26,414 nucleotides of DNA from CAZUCD01 sp964618855 (GTDB lineage Bacteria; Sumerlaeota; Sumerlaeia; SLMS01; JANRJK01). Where the stretch lies: the NCBI GenBank assembly GCA_964618855.1, contig CAZUCD010000037.1:1-26414 (forward strand). Reading direction: 5' to 3'. Positions 8,309 to 15,317 of the stretch are shown here, piece by piece. Both the position numbers and the translations under genes were made by a program. Position 1 is the stretch's first letter. The number at the start of each line of letters is the position of its first letter. Below the pieces are notes generated by a model. That model was not told the DNA's origin and ran no database searches. It saw only the letters and a program-made list of their open reading frames with translations.

Positions 8309-8614
8309 CCGCCGGGACGTGTCCCCGGGAGTCTGGACCGAGTGCCTACCCCCGCCCGGCCAAAGTCAAAAGGGGAAAGGAACGGGAATCGTGGTTCGCG
8401 ACCCGGAGTCGAACCGTGCGAGACACGTTCATTCCCCCGGGGCGACATCCTGACGGCATGATCGCTTCGGAGAAACCCCATACGGGCGAGCAGGATGCCG
8501 CCCGCATGGTCCCCAGCCCCCGGCCTCCGGCCCCAATCCATCCACAACCCGATCCCCAACTCCGGAAATCAAAAGCGAAGAAAAAGCGAAGTCAGCTCTT
8601 GACCCACGGAGCCT
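8309..8614. other. Divergent intergenic region between nadE and the helicase gene
   Basis: No gene is supported here. Position 8393-8415 is an inverted repeat (GGTTCG paired with CGAACC) that resembles a tRNA T-arm on the minus strand but has no tRNA body. A TTGACC box at 8599-8604 could be a -35 element for the helicase, but no good -10 follows. The stretch 8567-8600 is A-rich compared with its surroundings. Confidence 0.5.
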
Positions 8615-8656
8615 GACATGGCCCCATGTCTCCCATGAACCCGTGTCCCCCACGGG
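8615..8656 (+). promoter_or_regulatory. Two inverted repeats in the helicase leader, operator- or attenuator-like
   Basis: GACATGGCCCCATGTC at 8615-8630 is a 7-bp perfect inverted repeat around CC. CCCGTG at 8640-8645 pairs with CACGGG at 8651-8656. Both lie just upstream of the helicase ribosome site AGAGGAGG (8666-8673) and the ATG at 8680. The first, with two symmetric half-sites, looks like a repressor operator. The product of the gene carries its own DNA-binding domain, so self-regulation is possible but is inference. Confidence 0.45.
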
Positions 8657-8679
8657 TCCCCGCAAAGAGGAGGCAAACC

Positions 8680-11100
8680 ATGCAGATCCACCGGCAACCA
8701 GCCTCTGGTGACCTGCCCGGCATGCACGCCTGGCCGGAAGCGCTGGAATCTGTCGCGCGAAGGCTCGTGCCATCTGGGCTTTTCCCCGCGCAGGAGGAGC
8801 TCCTGCGCCGGGGTGAACTGCTCGAGGGTGGGTCGGGGCTCGTGCTCGCGCCGACAGGCTCCGGCAAGTCCGTCGTGGGGCTGTTGGCGATGCTCTCCGC
8901 CGTGGCCCGGGGACGCGTGGGGATGCTGCTCGCGCCGACGCGGGCCCTGGCGTGCGAACTGCACCGGCTCCTGGCCTCCGCCGCGGAGGATTCCGGCCTG
9001 GCCGTCGCGCTGACCAGCCGCGAGGCACGCAGCGACGACGAGGCCGTCGCCCGGGGGGACGTCGATTGCGTCGTCGCGGTTTACGAGAAGGGACTGGCCT
9101 TCCTCCGCGAGGACGGGCCGTTGGCGCACCGCCTGGGCGTCCTCGTCCTGGACGAAGTTCAAGTGGTCCATGACGCTTCGCGCGGGGGCGTGATCGAATG
9201 CGCCCTGATCGAAATGCTGGCCTCGCGGCCACAGCGGCCATCCATCGTCGCGATGTCCTCCTGTCTGGACGCGCCGGGGGAGATCTCGGCATGGCTCGGG
9301 CTGCCGATCCTTCGGAGCGAGTCCCGCCCGATCCCGCTGCGCGAGGGCGTGCTCGACTTGTCGCACCGCATCATTCATTGGTCGTCCGGCGAGTCCGATG
9401 CTGCGCCCAACTTCCTTCCCGATGGGTTGGAACGAGGGATCGAGGCCTTTGTTCATTGGCTTTGCGCGACGGGGCGCCGGGTGATCGTGTTCGTTCCCAC
9501 TCGTAGGATGGCTTGGGATCTGGGGGCCGCGTTGTCCGCGTTCTTGGTCAACAAACAATGCTTGTCGCATGCAAACATGCTTGACGCAACTGGCTGGGGT
9601 GCTGCCGCCCTCGCGCTCCAGCCAATGCTGGCCGCGGGTGTCGCGGTCCACACGAGTGAGCTTCCTCAGGCCTGCCGGACGATGGTCGAGGATGCCTTCC
9701 GAGAGGGTCGCCTCAAGGTGATCGTGGCGACGCCGACGCTCGCTCAGGGGGTGAACCTGCGGGCGGACGTCGTGCTGCACTGGCCGGAGGTCGCGGCCTC
9801 GCGGGGGGATTCGGACGGGTTCGCGACTTCGCCGCTGACCCGCGCGAGCTTCACCAATGCGGGTGGACGGGCCGGGCGCCCGCGCGGGTCCGGGGCCGAG
9901 GGCTGGTCGCTGGCGCTTGCGCGGGGGGAGGCGGAGGCCCGGCGGCTGCATGCAGCGCTCTTCGGACCGATGTCGTCCCGCACGGCGGAGCCCCCGCTCC
10001 GCCGCCTCTCACTCGAATCACTCGCGTGGCTGTTCTCCGCGGATGGTTCCGCGCAGGCACTCCAACTTCGTCGGCTCGCAGGTGCCCTGATCACGCCCCC
10101 GCCGGGGGAGGAACTGGACCTGCTGCTCGCGGAGGGCACCAGGCTCGGCCTGTGGAAGACGGACGCGGGCGCGGTGTACCGCCTGACGGGCGCCGGGCGC
10201 GCCGTGGCGCGCGGTGGCTGCCGCGCTGCATTCGCAGCCCGATGGGCGCGCATCCTTTGGGGGACGGCGGACGATGCGGCCTCCTTCAGCCTCGTGCTGA
10301 TGGCCTGCGAGGGCGTCCCCGGCTGGTTCCCCGGCCACGAGAGGGGCGTGCGCCCGGAGGAGACGCGGGCGTGGCGGCGCATCAGGACCTCGCGGGATGC
10401 ACTGGGCCGGGCGCGCGCCGGCATGGAGCCACCGGCGCCCTCCGCCGCCGCACGAGCCCTCGTCGTCGAGACGCTCCTTGGCGAGGATGGCGTGCATGGC
10501 GCGGAGGAACGCCACGGGCTGCTCGGCGGGACGCTCGAGGAACTCTCGTCGGAGGCCGCCTGGCAGCTCGAACTGATCGCGGGCCTAGCGGACCACTACC
10601 GGCGCCCCGTGGTGGCGAACCTTGCGCGGCGGCTTTCCGGTGCGCTTGGTCGCCATCGCGCCCAGGGGCCCGAGCCGGCCCGGCAACCACCCGTCGAACA
10701 GCCCACCCCTGCTGTCGACCCTGTGCCTGTTTCACGGCCCGGCCGGGCAACCGTTCGGCTCGAGTTTGCCGACCCGGCGACCGGCCTCGTCCGGTTTGAG
10801 GGCCGGGAGGTGCGCCTGCCCCCGCTGCGCTTCGACTTCCTGCTCGCGCTGGCGGAGGCGGGGACTTCCGGGATCGCGAAGAATGACCTGGTCCTTCGCC
10901 TCTGGGGTGACGTCCCGCGCGAGGAACAGCAGCTTTTCTACCATCGCCGCGAGATGGAACGCGCACTCCTCGGCCGCGAACCGGCCCACCCGGGAGAATT
11001 GATCGAGACGCTGCCGAAGTGGGGGTTTCGGCTACCCATCGGCGGAGGCGAAATCCTCGGCCTTGATCAAGCACGCGCGGCCCGCACGCGGGCCGCGTGA
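8680..11100 (+). CDS. Ski2-like superfamily 2 helicase with C-terminal OmpR/PhoB-type winged helix
   Basis: An 806-residue protein. The helicase core has Walker A APTGSGKS (57-64), motif Ia APTRALACE (about 85-93), motif II DEVQ (158-161, where DExH is usual), a divergent motif III (AMSSCLDAPG), motif IV VIVFVPTRR, motif V ATPTLAQGVNL (about 350-360) and motif VI NAGGRAGRP (393-401). These are Ski2/Hel308-like. Residues 430-655 are helical, with no family recognised. A proline-rich linker (about 660-690) leads to a domain (about 691-788) with the OmpR_C pattern: LPPLRFDFLLALAEAG, then LVLRLWGD, then LIETLPKWGFRLPI. The start at 8680 is set by AGAGGAGG six bases upstream; an ORF extension to 8626 has no ribosome site. 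It stands alone between divergent nadE and a convergent secreted-protein gene. Function is unknown; repair, RNA metabolism or defence are all possible. Confidence 0.85.
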   Translation: MQIHRQPASGDLPGMHAWPEALESVARRLVPSGLFPAQEELLRRGELLEGGSGLVLAPTGSGKSVVGLLAMLSAVARGRVGMLLAPTRALACELHRLLASAAEDSGLAVALTSREARSDDEAVARGDVDCVVAVYEKGLAFLREDGPLAHRLGVLVLDEVQVVHDASRGGVIECALIEMLASRPQRPSIVAMSSCLDAPGEISAWLGLPILRSESRPIPLREGVLDLSHRIIHWSSGESDAAPNFLPDGLERGIEAFVHWLCATGRRVIVFVPTRRMAWDLGAALSAFLVNKQCLSHANMLDATGWGAAALALQPMLAAGVAVHTSELPQACRTMVEDAFREGRLKVIVATPTLAQGVNLRADVVLHWPEVAASRGDSDGFATSPLTRASFTNAGGRAGRPRGSGAEGWSLALARGEAEARRLHAALFGPMSSRTAEPPLRRLSLESLAWLFSADGSAQALQLRRLAGALITPPPGEELDLLLAEGTRLGLWKTDAGAVYRLTGAGRAVARGGCRAAFAARWARILWGTADDAASFSLVLMACEGVPGWFPGHERGVRPEETRAWRRIRTSRDALGRARAGMEPPAPSAAARALVVETLLGEDGVHGAEERHGLLGGTLEELSSEAAWQLELIAGLADHYRRPVVANLARRLSGALGRHRAQGPEPARQPPVEQPTPAVDPVPVSRPGRATVRLEFADPATGLVRFEGREVRLPPLRFDFLLALAEAGTSGIAKNDLVLRLWGDVPREEQQLFYHRREMERALLGREPAHPGELIETLPKWGFRLPIGGGEILGLDQARAARTRAA

Positions 11101-11206
11101 GGGGGGGCAACAAATCCGGGGGGGAGATGAATCCGGGGGGGCGCCGTCTCGGCGCCCCGCTGAAATCGAAGCCAAGGCTCCAAGGGCGGCGGGACGCCGC
11201 CCCCCC
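11101..11206 (+). repeat. G-run ladder plus one hairpin-pair element between convergent genes
   Basis: Three seven-G runs begin at 11101, 11118 and 11135, exactly 17 nt apart, the second and third preceded by AATCC. The last leads into a full hairpin unit (about 11135-11206) with GCGCCGTCTCGGCGC, an inner spacer like that of the 14.3-14.8 kb array, and GGGCGGCGGGACGCCGCCC. It starts directly after the helicase stop and ends 9 nt before the stop of the convergent secreted-protein gene, so it may act as a two-way terminator. Confidence 0.85.
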
Positions 11207-11215
11207 GGTTAAGGC

Positions 11216-13999
11216 TCACTCATAAGTCGTCCATGTCGCGGCCTCGGACGCGCCGTTCAGGCTGACCCACGCCGTCCATCGGTCCGCCGTCGGAGTCGCG
11301 GCCGATGCGGGGAAGGACAGCGGCGGCGCGCCGAACGGCATCGCAAGGGAGAACGAATCGCCGGACCCCCCGGGGGCATGGCTGGGCACGCCGGCAGCCG
11401 TGTCGATCTGCCAGCACAGCCAGTAGTCCCCCGCACCGAGCACGAGCCCGCTGGGCGTCCCCCCGGAGATCGGCACGCTGAGCGCCCCCTCGTCCACCGT
11501 GACGGGGACCACGCCGGAGCTCCACGCCAGCACGCGCGGGTTCGTGTCCGAGTAGATCGCCAGCCTCGCGCTTCCCAAGTCGGCATGGCTCCACAGGTGC
11601 GCGTGCGTCACCTGGGTGTGCCCATCGAGGTGGAACCGGGTTCCGCGCATGGCACCGCGCAGGTCGGGGCGAGTGGCGACGCGAAAGAAGGTCGTCGAGT
11701 ACGTGCGCGACGATGGGGACGCGAACATCGCGATGCCGGAGTCGTCGTCGAACGTCGCAAGGTAGGGCTCGATGACGGAGGGGCCGGCGATTTCGAGCAG
11801 GGCGGTGGCGGTCGTCTGGGGGTCATCAAGGTCGAACTGCACGAGCTTGTTGGCGACTGCGGTGGCGCTCCAGGCGCGCCGGTCACGGGGTGAGGCGACC
11901 ATGCTCGTCAGGCCGTAGAAGTCACCTCCCATATGCAGGTTCGAGAGAAGCACCGGCGCGCCGCCGTCGGCTGGAATCTCCACGCGGACCACCTGCGGGT
12001 GGGGCAGCAACGTCCCATACCCATAGGGCCGCGGGGGCGGTTGGTAGCGGTTCGTGCCGAACTCGAGCGTCCTCCCCACGGGGTCGAACGTGGCTGAGGA
12101 AAATGCGATGGTGTAGTCCATATAGGTACCCGTGGACGTGGATGCGCCGAAGGTGGGCGCCGCATCCCCGTCCCCCGCCTCGACGATGGCAACGCGCGTC
12201 CCCTCGGTCCCAACGATCAGGCGATGGTGCAACGCGTCATATCCGAGCAGGACTGCTCCGCCCGTTCCCGTAGGGATCGGGAGCGAAGAGACTATCTGCA
12301 TCGCGCCGCCACCATCCAACCGGACCTTGCGGATGTTCCATTCGAACACGGCCTGATCGTAGGACACGTAGAATCCGTACCGCCCCTCCGGATCGATCAG
12401 GAGCGGCTTGGAGACGGGGCGCTCGGAGGCTGCAAGGGCTAGCTCGGACAGGACCGTCGGGGCCGACTGGCCGGCACCCAGATCGATCTTGATGATCCGG
12501 TCCAGGCCGAGCAGATACCCGACCCCGATGCTCGAATCGATGGCGAAGTCGGAGAACCCTATGGCGTATGGAGTCAGGTCGAGCGATCCGGCCACGGTGA
12601 TGGGGGCCCCGGGATCATCGGACCTGAACTTGACCAGAACGCGAGGCGTTCCGGGCATGACTGCATAGCTGTAACCCGTCCCCGGGTCGTGTGTGAGCGT
12701 TTGCACGGGCTGGGATGCCGACTTGAACGTCACATACGGGAACCCGAGGGGCGCGCCCGTCGGCGTGTCGAGGGCGACGCACGCCACAAGGCAGGAACCG
12801 CCCGTGCCGAACAGTAAATCCGGCCTGTCGTTCATGAAGAATGCACGGCGCAGTCCGGGGATGACATGGAATCGATCGCGCAGGCTGGGGTATGAAAACA
12901 TGCCGCTCCCGGTGGGGTTGACCCACTCGGACTCGACGCTTGCTGGGGTTGTCCCCGAGCCGGGGATGATGCGTCGGAAAATCAGGTCCGATCCGTTGAC
13001 TGAGCTTTGGCCCACCTGCCAGACGCGCCCCGCACCGGCGTCGGTGGAGAGATCACTCGAGCCCACGGGTGTGTCCGGGAGCGGGCCCGACTTGATGTGA
13101 ATCGGGGCGGCACCCGGTGAGGGAACCTCCACCCGAGAGAGGCGCCGTCCATCGCCGCCATCCCGGGTCGAAAAGAGCGCCGACTTGCCCGGCTCGATCC
13201 ATGTCGCACCAGTCCAGGTGTGTCCCTCGCCAAACTCGATCCGTGCGGCGGCGGTGGGGGGTGAGCCGGGGGCGCCAAGCTGGCAGACGCGGAACCCCGA
13301 GGTCTCCGCCATGATGCAGGTCCGGGACGGGCCATCCACGAGGAGCTTGGCACTCCCGGGACCATACTGGTAGTTGAACGGTTCGGGCAGCGCCGCCGTG
13401 CCGACAAGCGTCGGCAGGTCCGCGCTCCCGCCCACGGCGTACTTTGCGATATGGCCGGTGATGTACACGGCGACAAGTTCCCCGGCGCTCTCGTCGATCT
13501 CGAACGCGGACATCTTCGATGGGAGGTCAATCTTGCCGACGCGCTGCGGAATGCCACCCGGGCCGCCCAGGGTGTATTTGGTGATGGTGGAAGTGAAGTC
13601 GTTCGCGCCCACGTACAGGCATGCGCGGCTGCCATCCATGACGACAAAGTGCAGGTAGCCCCCGCCCACCCCCTCAAGGGTGCCCTGCGTCACCAACGTC
13701 GGAGCCGCGACAGCGGAACTCGCGTCGAACCATGCGAACCTTGCGGGGTCGTCCTCCGTCACGGCCAGAATCCACGAGGTGCCGGGGAACCGCGCCGTCC
13801 GCCCGACACGCGTCAGAACGGGGGGCCCGGTGTAGCCATCAATGTAGCGAAGCCCGTTGCCCGGATAGCGAGTCGTCCCCGGTTCCGTTATCCCGGCGGT
13901 GGAGCGGCCGGGTGGGAGTTCCTGCGCCGGCAGAATCGCCGCGAACGATACCAGAAACGCGGCGAGAACAGTCACGATGGTCCGGCACCAGATTGTCAT
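11216..13999 (-). CDS. Large secreted beta-propeller-like protein, unknown function
   Basis: A 927-residue protein with a clear signal peptide (basic start, then TIVTVLAAFLVSFAAILPA) and probable cleavage near residue 25. Repeated segments alternate short beta strands with glycine/aspartate turns, for example phrases like GVGYLLGLDRIIKIDLG and RRAWSATAVANKLVQFDLD, as in propeller or YVTN-type proteins. About 130 C-terminal residues (from HLDGHTQVTHAHLW) form a separate domain containing LVLGAGDYWLCWQIDT, a type seen at the ends of other secreted proteins. No catalytic motif, membrane anchor or sorting tail is visible. The ATG at 13999 follows AAGGGA at suitable spacing. It is a single-gene unit, convergent with the helicase. 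GC content looks slightly lower than in its neighbours. The substrate or partner is unknown. Confidence 0.8.
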   Translation of the reverse strand: MTIWCRTIVTVLAAFLVSFAAILPAQELPPGRSTAGITEPGTTRYPGNGLRYIDGYTGPPVLTRVGRTARFPGTSWILAVTEDDPARFAWFDASSAVAAPTLVTQGTLEGVGGGYLHFVVMDGSRACLYVGANDFTSTITKYTLGGPGGIPQRVGKIDLPSKMSAFEIDESAGELVAVYITGHIAKYAVGGSADLPTLVGTAALPEPFNYQYGPGSAKLLVDGPSRTCIMAETSGFRVCQLGAPGSPPTAAARIEFGEGHTWTGATWIEPGKSALFSTRDGGDGRRLSRVEVPSPGAAPIHIKSGPLPDTPVGSSDLSTDAGAGRVWQVGQSSVNGSDLIFRRIIPGSGTTPASVESEWVNPTGSGMFSYPSLRDRFHVIPGLRRAFFMNDRPDLLFGTGGSCLVACVALDTPTGAPLGFPYVTFKSASQPVQTLTHDPGTGYSYAVMPGTPRVLVKFRSDDPGAPITVAGSLDLTPYAIGFSDFAIDSSIGVGYLLGLDRIIKIDLGAGQSAPTVLSELALAASERPVSKPLLIDPEGRYGFYVSYDQAVFEWNIRKVRLDGGGAMQIVSSLPIPTGTGGAVLLGYDALHHRLIVGTEGTRVAIVEAGDGDAAPTFGASTSTGTYMDYTIAFSSATFDPVGRTLEFGTNRYQPPPRPYGYGTLLPHPQVVRVEIPADGGAPVLLSNLHMGGDFYGLTSMVASPRDRRAWSATAVANKLVQFDLDDPQTTATALLEIAGPSVIEPYLATFDDDSGIAMFASPSSRTYSTTFFRVATRPDLRGAMRGTRFHLDGHTQVTHAHLWSHADLGSARLAIYSDTNPRVLAWSSGVVPVTVDEGALSVPISGGTPSGLVLGAGDYWLCWQIDTAAGVPSHAPGGSGDSFSLAMPFGAPPLSFPASAATPTADRWTAWVSLNGASEAATWTTYE

Positions 14000-14201
14000 G
14001 GGATCGTTCCCTTCCAGAGTGCTAGCGCGGAAACAGCAGGGGCCCCTGCCTTGCCACCACCCACCATCGCACGCGTCGGGTTGCAGCCCGTCAAGCCGTC
14101 AATTGCGAGTAGCACGCGTCGAACGCGGGAATGCACCGTGCCCCTGCGGATTTGCTTTCGCGACAGGGCAATCCGCTCCACAACTCGGTCATGGGCGACC
14201 C
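14000..14201. other. Upstream region of the secreted-protein gene
   Basis: Non-coding by my reading. It holds the 14-nt palindrome at 14036-14049 and a 10-nt direct repeat GCACGCGTCG at 14069-14078 and 14112-14121. No clear -35/-10 pair is visible. A 61-codon minus-strand open frame across it lacks support. Confidence 0.4.
14036..14049. promoter_or_regulatory. Perfect 14-nt palindrome upstream of the secreted-protein gene
   Basis: GCAGGGGCCCCTGC is fully self-complementary and lies 36 nt upstream of the start codon at 13999. It could be a regulator site for that gene. In GC-rich DNA such palindromes can arise by chance, so the call is tentative. Confidence 0.35.
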
Positions 14202-14253
14202 GGGGGGTCGAGCAATCCGGGGGTCACCAGCACTCGGGGGGTCACTAGCAATC
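14202..14253 (+). repeat. G-run ladder with 17-18-nt period
   Basis: G-runs of five to seven begin at 14202, 14219, 14236 and 14254, with spacers such as TCGAGCAATCC, TCACCAGCACTC and TCACTAGCAATC. The last run is the start of the hairpin array. The same 17-nt spacing precedes the single element near 11.1 kb. Confidence 0.75.
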
Positions 14254-14803
14254 GGGGGGGCGCCGTCTCGGCGCCCCGGTGAGATCGAAGCAAAGCCCCA
14301 AGGGCGGCGGGACGCCGCCCCCCCGGGGAACGCTCACTCCTGTGGTGGTGGGGGGGGCGCCGTCTCGGCGCCCCGTTGAAATCGAAGCCAAGGCCCCAAG
14401 GGCGGCGGGACGCCGCCCCCGGCAACGCTCACTGCTGTGGTGGTGGTGGGGGGCGCCGTCTCGGCGCCTCGTTGAATTCGAAGCAAAGCCCCAAGGGCGG
14501 CGGGACGCCGCCCCCCCGGCAACGCTCACTACTGGGGTGGTGGGGGGGCGCCGTCTCGGCGCCCCGTTGAAATCGAAGCCAAGGCCCCAAGGGCGGCAGG
14601 ACGCCCCCCCCCGGCAGCGCTCACTACTGTGGTGGTGGGGGGGGCGCCGTCTCGGCGCCCCGGTGTAATCGAAGCAAAGCCCCAAGGGCGGCGGGACGCC
14701 GCCCCCCCGGCAGCGCTCATTACTGGGGTGGTGGGGGGGCGCCGTCTCGGCGCCCCGTTGAAATCGAAGCAACGCCCCAAGGGCGGCGGGACGCCGCCCC
14801 CCC
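14254..14803 (+). repeat. Six-unit tandem array of hairpin-pair elements (~96-bp period)
   Basis: Units lie at about 14254-14324, 14350-14420, 14448-14517, 14542-14612, 14637-14708 and 14733-14803. Each is about 71 bp: a G-run, hairpin 1 (GGCGCCGTCTCGGCGCC, 7-bp stem), a spacer with ATCGAAGC and CCCCAA, and hairpin 2 (GGGCGGCGGGACGCCGCCC, 8-bp stem) ending in a C-run. Linkers of about 25 bp contain CGCTCACTACTGTGGTGGTG or close variants. Hairpin 2, read in reverse complement, has the same plan as hairpin 1, so each unit is an imperfect inverted repeat. Differences are point changes and G/C-run length changes. The array lies between the 5' end of the secreted-protein gene and the 3' end of the mutT-like gene. 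Confidence 0.95.
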
Positions 14804-14880
14804 GGGATGAGGGGCGCGTTCGCGAATCGTGACTCGTGGTCGGAACCCAAACAACCCGAAACCCGGCAGTGAAAAAACGG

Positions 14881-15315
14881 TCAGTCCATCACCCTTCGGG
14901 CGGGGCGCCAGTGCGCGGGCTCGCTCTCCAGGAGGGCGATGATCGGGATGTCGGCGGGGAGGAATGGCCGGTGGGCCATGTCCTCCGGGTGGAGCCAATC
15001 GACCGGGTTGTCCTCCATCGGCCGCGGCTCCCCTTCCAGGATCCGGCAGCGGAAGAACAGCAGCACGATCATGCCGAAGTCGTAATGGTGGGAGGCGACC
15101 TCGTAGATGTCCCCGACCTCGACGGTGACGCCGACCTCCTCCATGCACTCGCGCGCGAGGGCGACGCGCGGGTCCTCGTTTTCGTCCACGGTGCCGCCGG
15201 GGAACTCCCACATGCCCGCGCCCCAGCCCCCCTCGGGGCGCTGGCTGACGAGGTAGCGGCCGTCGCGCTCGACGAGGGCCGCGACCGCGATCCGGTGCCA
15301 GGGGGGCTTGGGCAT
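14881..15315 (-). CDS. MutT-like Nudix hydrolase
   Basis: A 144-residue Nudix protein with a perfect box: G41, E47, then RECMEEVGV at 55-63 (GX5EX7REUXEEXGU). WGAGMWEFPGG before the box and the small size fit MutT/8-oxo-dGTP-type enzymes, which clean oxidised nucleotides from the pool; other (d)NTPs remain possible. The ATG at 15315 is 2 nt after the RNase J stop, with GAGG about 7 nt upstream inside the rnj gene, so the two are cotranscribed. A TTTTTT follows the stop closely on the transcript, but with no hairpin before it. The tandem hairpin array begins about 78 bp further downstream. Confidence 0.9.
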   Translation of the reverse strand: MPKPPWHRIAVAALVERDGRYLVSQRPEGGWGAGMWEFPGGTVDENEDPRVALARECMEEVGVTVEVGDIYEVASHHYDFGMIVLLFFRCRILEGEPRPMEDNPVDWLHPEDMAHRPFLPADIPIIALLESEPAHWRPARRVMD

Positions 15316-15317
15316 CG

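Noticed and set aside
8393..8415. tRNA T-arm-like sequence on the minus strand (GGTTCGACTCC)
   Set aside because: The T-stem is imperfect and no D-arm, anticodon arm or matching acceptor strand is found upstream on that strand. It is kept only as an inverted repeat.
6161..8461. 766-codon plus-strand open frame opposite nadE
   Set aside because: Low-complexity antisense frame; NadE on the other strand has all catalytic motifs.
13996..14181. 61-codon minus-strand frame upstream of the secreted-protein gene
   Set aside because: No recognisable domain. It overlaps the secreted gene's start region and ribosome site.
14254..14803. Array considered as CRISPR
   Set aside because: The repeated part is far longer (about 71 bp) than CRISPR repeats, the spacers are near-identical to each other, and no cas gene is present.
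14245..14850. 201-codon minus-strand frame across the tandem array, giving repeated GRRPAALGAL/GRRDGAPP peptides
   Set aside because: The repeated peptides merely translate the hairpin array, there is no ribosome site, and the arms are explained by inverted symmetry rather than codon structure.
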